A program made the translations under genes and the position numbers. Shown here piece by piece: positions 12,429 through 13,322 of a stretch of DNA of 13,322 bases. Each line of letters starts with the position of its first letter. Position 1 is the stretch's first letter. The notes below the pieces were generated by a model. That model was given only the letters and a program-made list of their open reading frames with translations. It was not told where the DNA came from and did not search any database. This DNA is from Candidatus Nealsoniibacteriota bacterium. Lineage in GTDB: Bacteria; Patescibacteriota; Minisyncoccia; Minisyncoccales; PWPS01. The DNA lies in assembly GCA_003554915.1 (NCBI GenBank), contig PWHM01000100.1, positions 1-13,322 on the forward strand. The letters are read 5' to 3'.

Positions 12429-13154
12429 TTAAGCATATACTTCCAATACTTTGTCCTGACTATAGTTCCCTTCAGGATAGTCAAAGTAGTCAATATCTAA
12501 ATCTTCGTCCGGAAAAGAAATCTCTTTTAATCCCAACTCTACCATTTTTCTTCCAATCCATTCAATCGTATTGGGAAAATAATTTCGCGATTCTCTTTTC
12601 TGAATATGATATTTGAAAATTTCTTTGGTTGTGAATATGCCGGGATATCCAATAGGAATTTTTGAATTCATATCATTTACTCCATCATAGAATATTGCAA
12701 TATCGGGAACATCTTCTTCTTTAACTCCGAGAATAAACTTTAAAACCTCCTGACTGCTGTTATAGCCGAGCTGCCCCATGTTTTTAACTTTCACATTAAT
12801 GCCTTCTTTGCATAATATATTTGCATAATAACTCGGGATTGTTTCAGGGGAATGAACACCTGCGCCAAACATTGTTGAACCCCCATACATATATACTTTC
12901 AGCATCTCTTCTCCTTCTATCTCACACGGATTTTTTGTTTCCCTGTGTTTCATAGTAGAATCCAAATAGGGATGATGCCTATAATCTCCCCCATCAGTCC
13001 AAAAGGATGCCGGGTCATCTTTTAGTGTTTTCGCAAAAAACAATTCTATTAAAAACAACAAAGCTACCACAATTCCTAATAATGCAAGGAATGACTTGAT
13101 TGCCGAAATAAACTTTTCTTTTCTTTTAAAAAATTGTAAAAAACGATTATCCAT
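12429..13154 (-). CDS. SGNH/GDSL-type hydrolase copy 2, N-terminal part, cut by a nonsense codon
   Basis: The 241-residue product has a basic start, one membrane helix (about 18-41) and the first SGNH blocks: GGST (91-94, Ser93), NMGQLGY (125-131) and DGVND (157-161). Upstream, YRHHPYLD (58-65) and NPC (75-77) match copy 1. The frame ends at TAA (12431-12429), where copy 1 has Glu in YLENV; here the aligned residues read YA-stop-NV. A GAA to TAA change is the simplest cause. Without the stop the protein would be 356-357 residues, close to the 366 of copy 1. It is the first gene of the carbamoyltransferase operon and is divergent from the second small peptide gene. It may be a young pseudogene, a split enzyme or a sequence error. 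Confidence 0.8.
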   Translation of the reverse strand: MDNRFLQFFKRKEKFISAIKSFLALLGIVVALLFLIELFFAKTLKDDPASFWTDGGDYRHHPYLDSTMKHRETKNPCEIEGEEMLKVYMYGGSTMFGAGVHSPETIPSYYANILCKEGINVKVKNMGQLGYNSSQEVLKFILGVKEEDVPDIAIFYDGVNDMNSKIPIGYPGIFTTKEIFKYHIQKRESRNYFPNTIEWIGRKMVELGLKEISFPDEDLDIDYFDYPEGNYSQDKVLEVYA

Positions 13155-13181
13155 TTAAAGTTTTTTAAATAATTCAGTTTA

Positions 13182-13210
13182 ATAATATTGCAATATATTA
13201 AAAAAATCAA
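13182..13210 (-). promoter_or_regulatory. Sigma70-type promoter of the SGNH/carbamoyltransferase operon
   Basis: On the minus strand TTGATT (13210-13205) and TATTAT (13187-13182) are separated by 17 bp. The start near 13175 leaves about 20 nt before the ATG at 13154. Its -35 is immediately next to the plus-strand -35 of the second peptide gene, so the two promoters face away from each other. Confidence 0.6.
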
Positions 13211-13223
13211 ATTGACCAAAAGA
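13205..13223. repeat. Conserved intergenic block, copy 2 (upstream of the second peptide)
   Basis: AATCAAATTGACCAAAAGA, the counterpart of the block at 8418-8436. It contains the two back-to-back -35 hexamers of the divergent genes. Similarity and equal spacing to the plus-strand ATG suggest the promoter and peptide gene were duplicated together. Confidence 0.5.
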
Positions 13224-13239
13224 AATGATTTGCTATCAT
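13212..13239 (+). promoter_or_regulatory. Promoter of the second small peptide gene
   Basis: TTGACC (13212-13217), 16 bp, then TATCAT (13234-13239) preceded by TGC as an extended -10. The start near 13246 leaves about 22 nt to the ATG at 13268. A small dyad (ATGAT/ATCAT, 13225-13239) overlaps the -10. Confidence 0.5.
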
Positions 13240-13267
13240 ATAAGTAAAATAAAATAAAATCTAAAAA

Positions 13268-13322
13268 ATGACAATTCCTCATTTTATCCATCAGCTTTCG
13301 GGTCTATTTTTGGTGCTGGCGC
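13268..13322 (+). CDS. Second small prepilin-like membrane peptide, N-terminus only (cut by window edge)
   Basis: ATG at 13268 opens a frame that runs to the window end: 18 residues, MTIPHFIHQLSGLFLVLA. LSGLFLVLA aligns with LSGLSLILA of the peptide at 8479, and the base changes between them are mostly synonymous or conservative on this strand. Gly12 before a hydrophobic run again resembles a prepilin cleavage site. It is divergent from SGNH copy 2, whereas the first peptide is divergent from hxsD. The length and C-terminal part are unknown, so it may be a short peptide or a longer pilin. Confidence 0.5.
   Translation, partial: MTIPHFIHQLSGLFLVLA

Noticed and set aside
1..13322. Search for His-Xaa-Ser repeats (hxsA), CRISPR arrays, tRNA or rRNA genes, and insertion sequences.
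   Set aside because: No tandem H-x-S run, no regularly spaced repeats, no cloverleaf with a TTC loop, no rRNA motif and no transposase or flanking terminal repeats were seen.
1..13322. Alternative genetic code with TGA as glycine or tryptophan (known in some CPR lineages).
   Set aside because: Several genes end in TGA exactly where a stop is expected (GT2 at 2998, the 4560 gene, the 70-residue frame at 11694), and recognised proteins contain no in-frame TGA.

Overview
The window is low-GC bacterial DNA with densely packed genes, short leaders, few Shine-Dalgarno sequences and several textbook -35/-10 promoters (for example a TTGATA and TATAAT pair 17 bp apart upstream of the gene starting at 2133). 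The standard code fits, because TGA is used as stop. A membrane-anchored protein at 4560-5162 carries a domain type I associate with Patescibacteria (CPR) genomes, and the A24 peptidase has the long FlaK-like layout also seen there. A CPR bacterium is my best guess, but no marker gene is present to prove it.

Layout. 1-2133 (minus): the start of an Rrf2-type regulator with its own promoter, preceded by a HemW/HemN-like radical SAM protein with an unusual C-terminal extension. 2282-4519 (plus): a glycan operon of a polyprenyl-phosphate sugar transferase (GT2), a GtrA-family membrane protein and a SPASM-like radical SAM enzyme. 4560-8356 (minus): hxsD-like, hxsB-like and an A24 prepilin/preflagellin peptidase in one tight operon, followed by a separately promoted anchored protein with an acidic tail. 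8479-8616 (plus): a previously easy-to-miss 45-residue membrane peptide divergent from hxsD. 8621-13154 (minus): a surface-glycan modification operon of SGNH hydrolase 2 (broken by a stop codon), a 50-residue DUF5989 protein, a SxtJ-like protein split into two overlapping frames, a NodU/CmcH-type carbamoyltransferase and SGNH hydrolase 1. 13268-end (plus): the start of a second peptide paralogous to the one at 8479, divergent from SGNH hydrolase 2.

How it may work together. HxsB and HxsD belong to the His-Xaa-Ser radical SAM peptide-maturation system, but neither an HxsA substrate with His-Xaa-Ser repeats nor HxsC is present here. Instead the operon contains a prepilin-type peptidase, and next to it lies a tiny peptide whose N-terminus resembles a prepilin signal (Gly, then a hydrophobic helix). 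The central hypothesis is a variant Hxs system in which the radical SAM enzyme modifies, and the A24 peptidase cleaves, very short pilin-like peptides. The neighbouring carbamoyltransferase/SGNH cassette would decorate surface glycans. Three different radical SAM enzymes lie within 8 kb. Homopolymers (A8 and G10) and a nonsense codon in the carbamoyltransferase operon suggest either phase-variable or decaying genes, or sequence errors that need checking.
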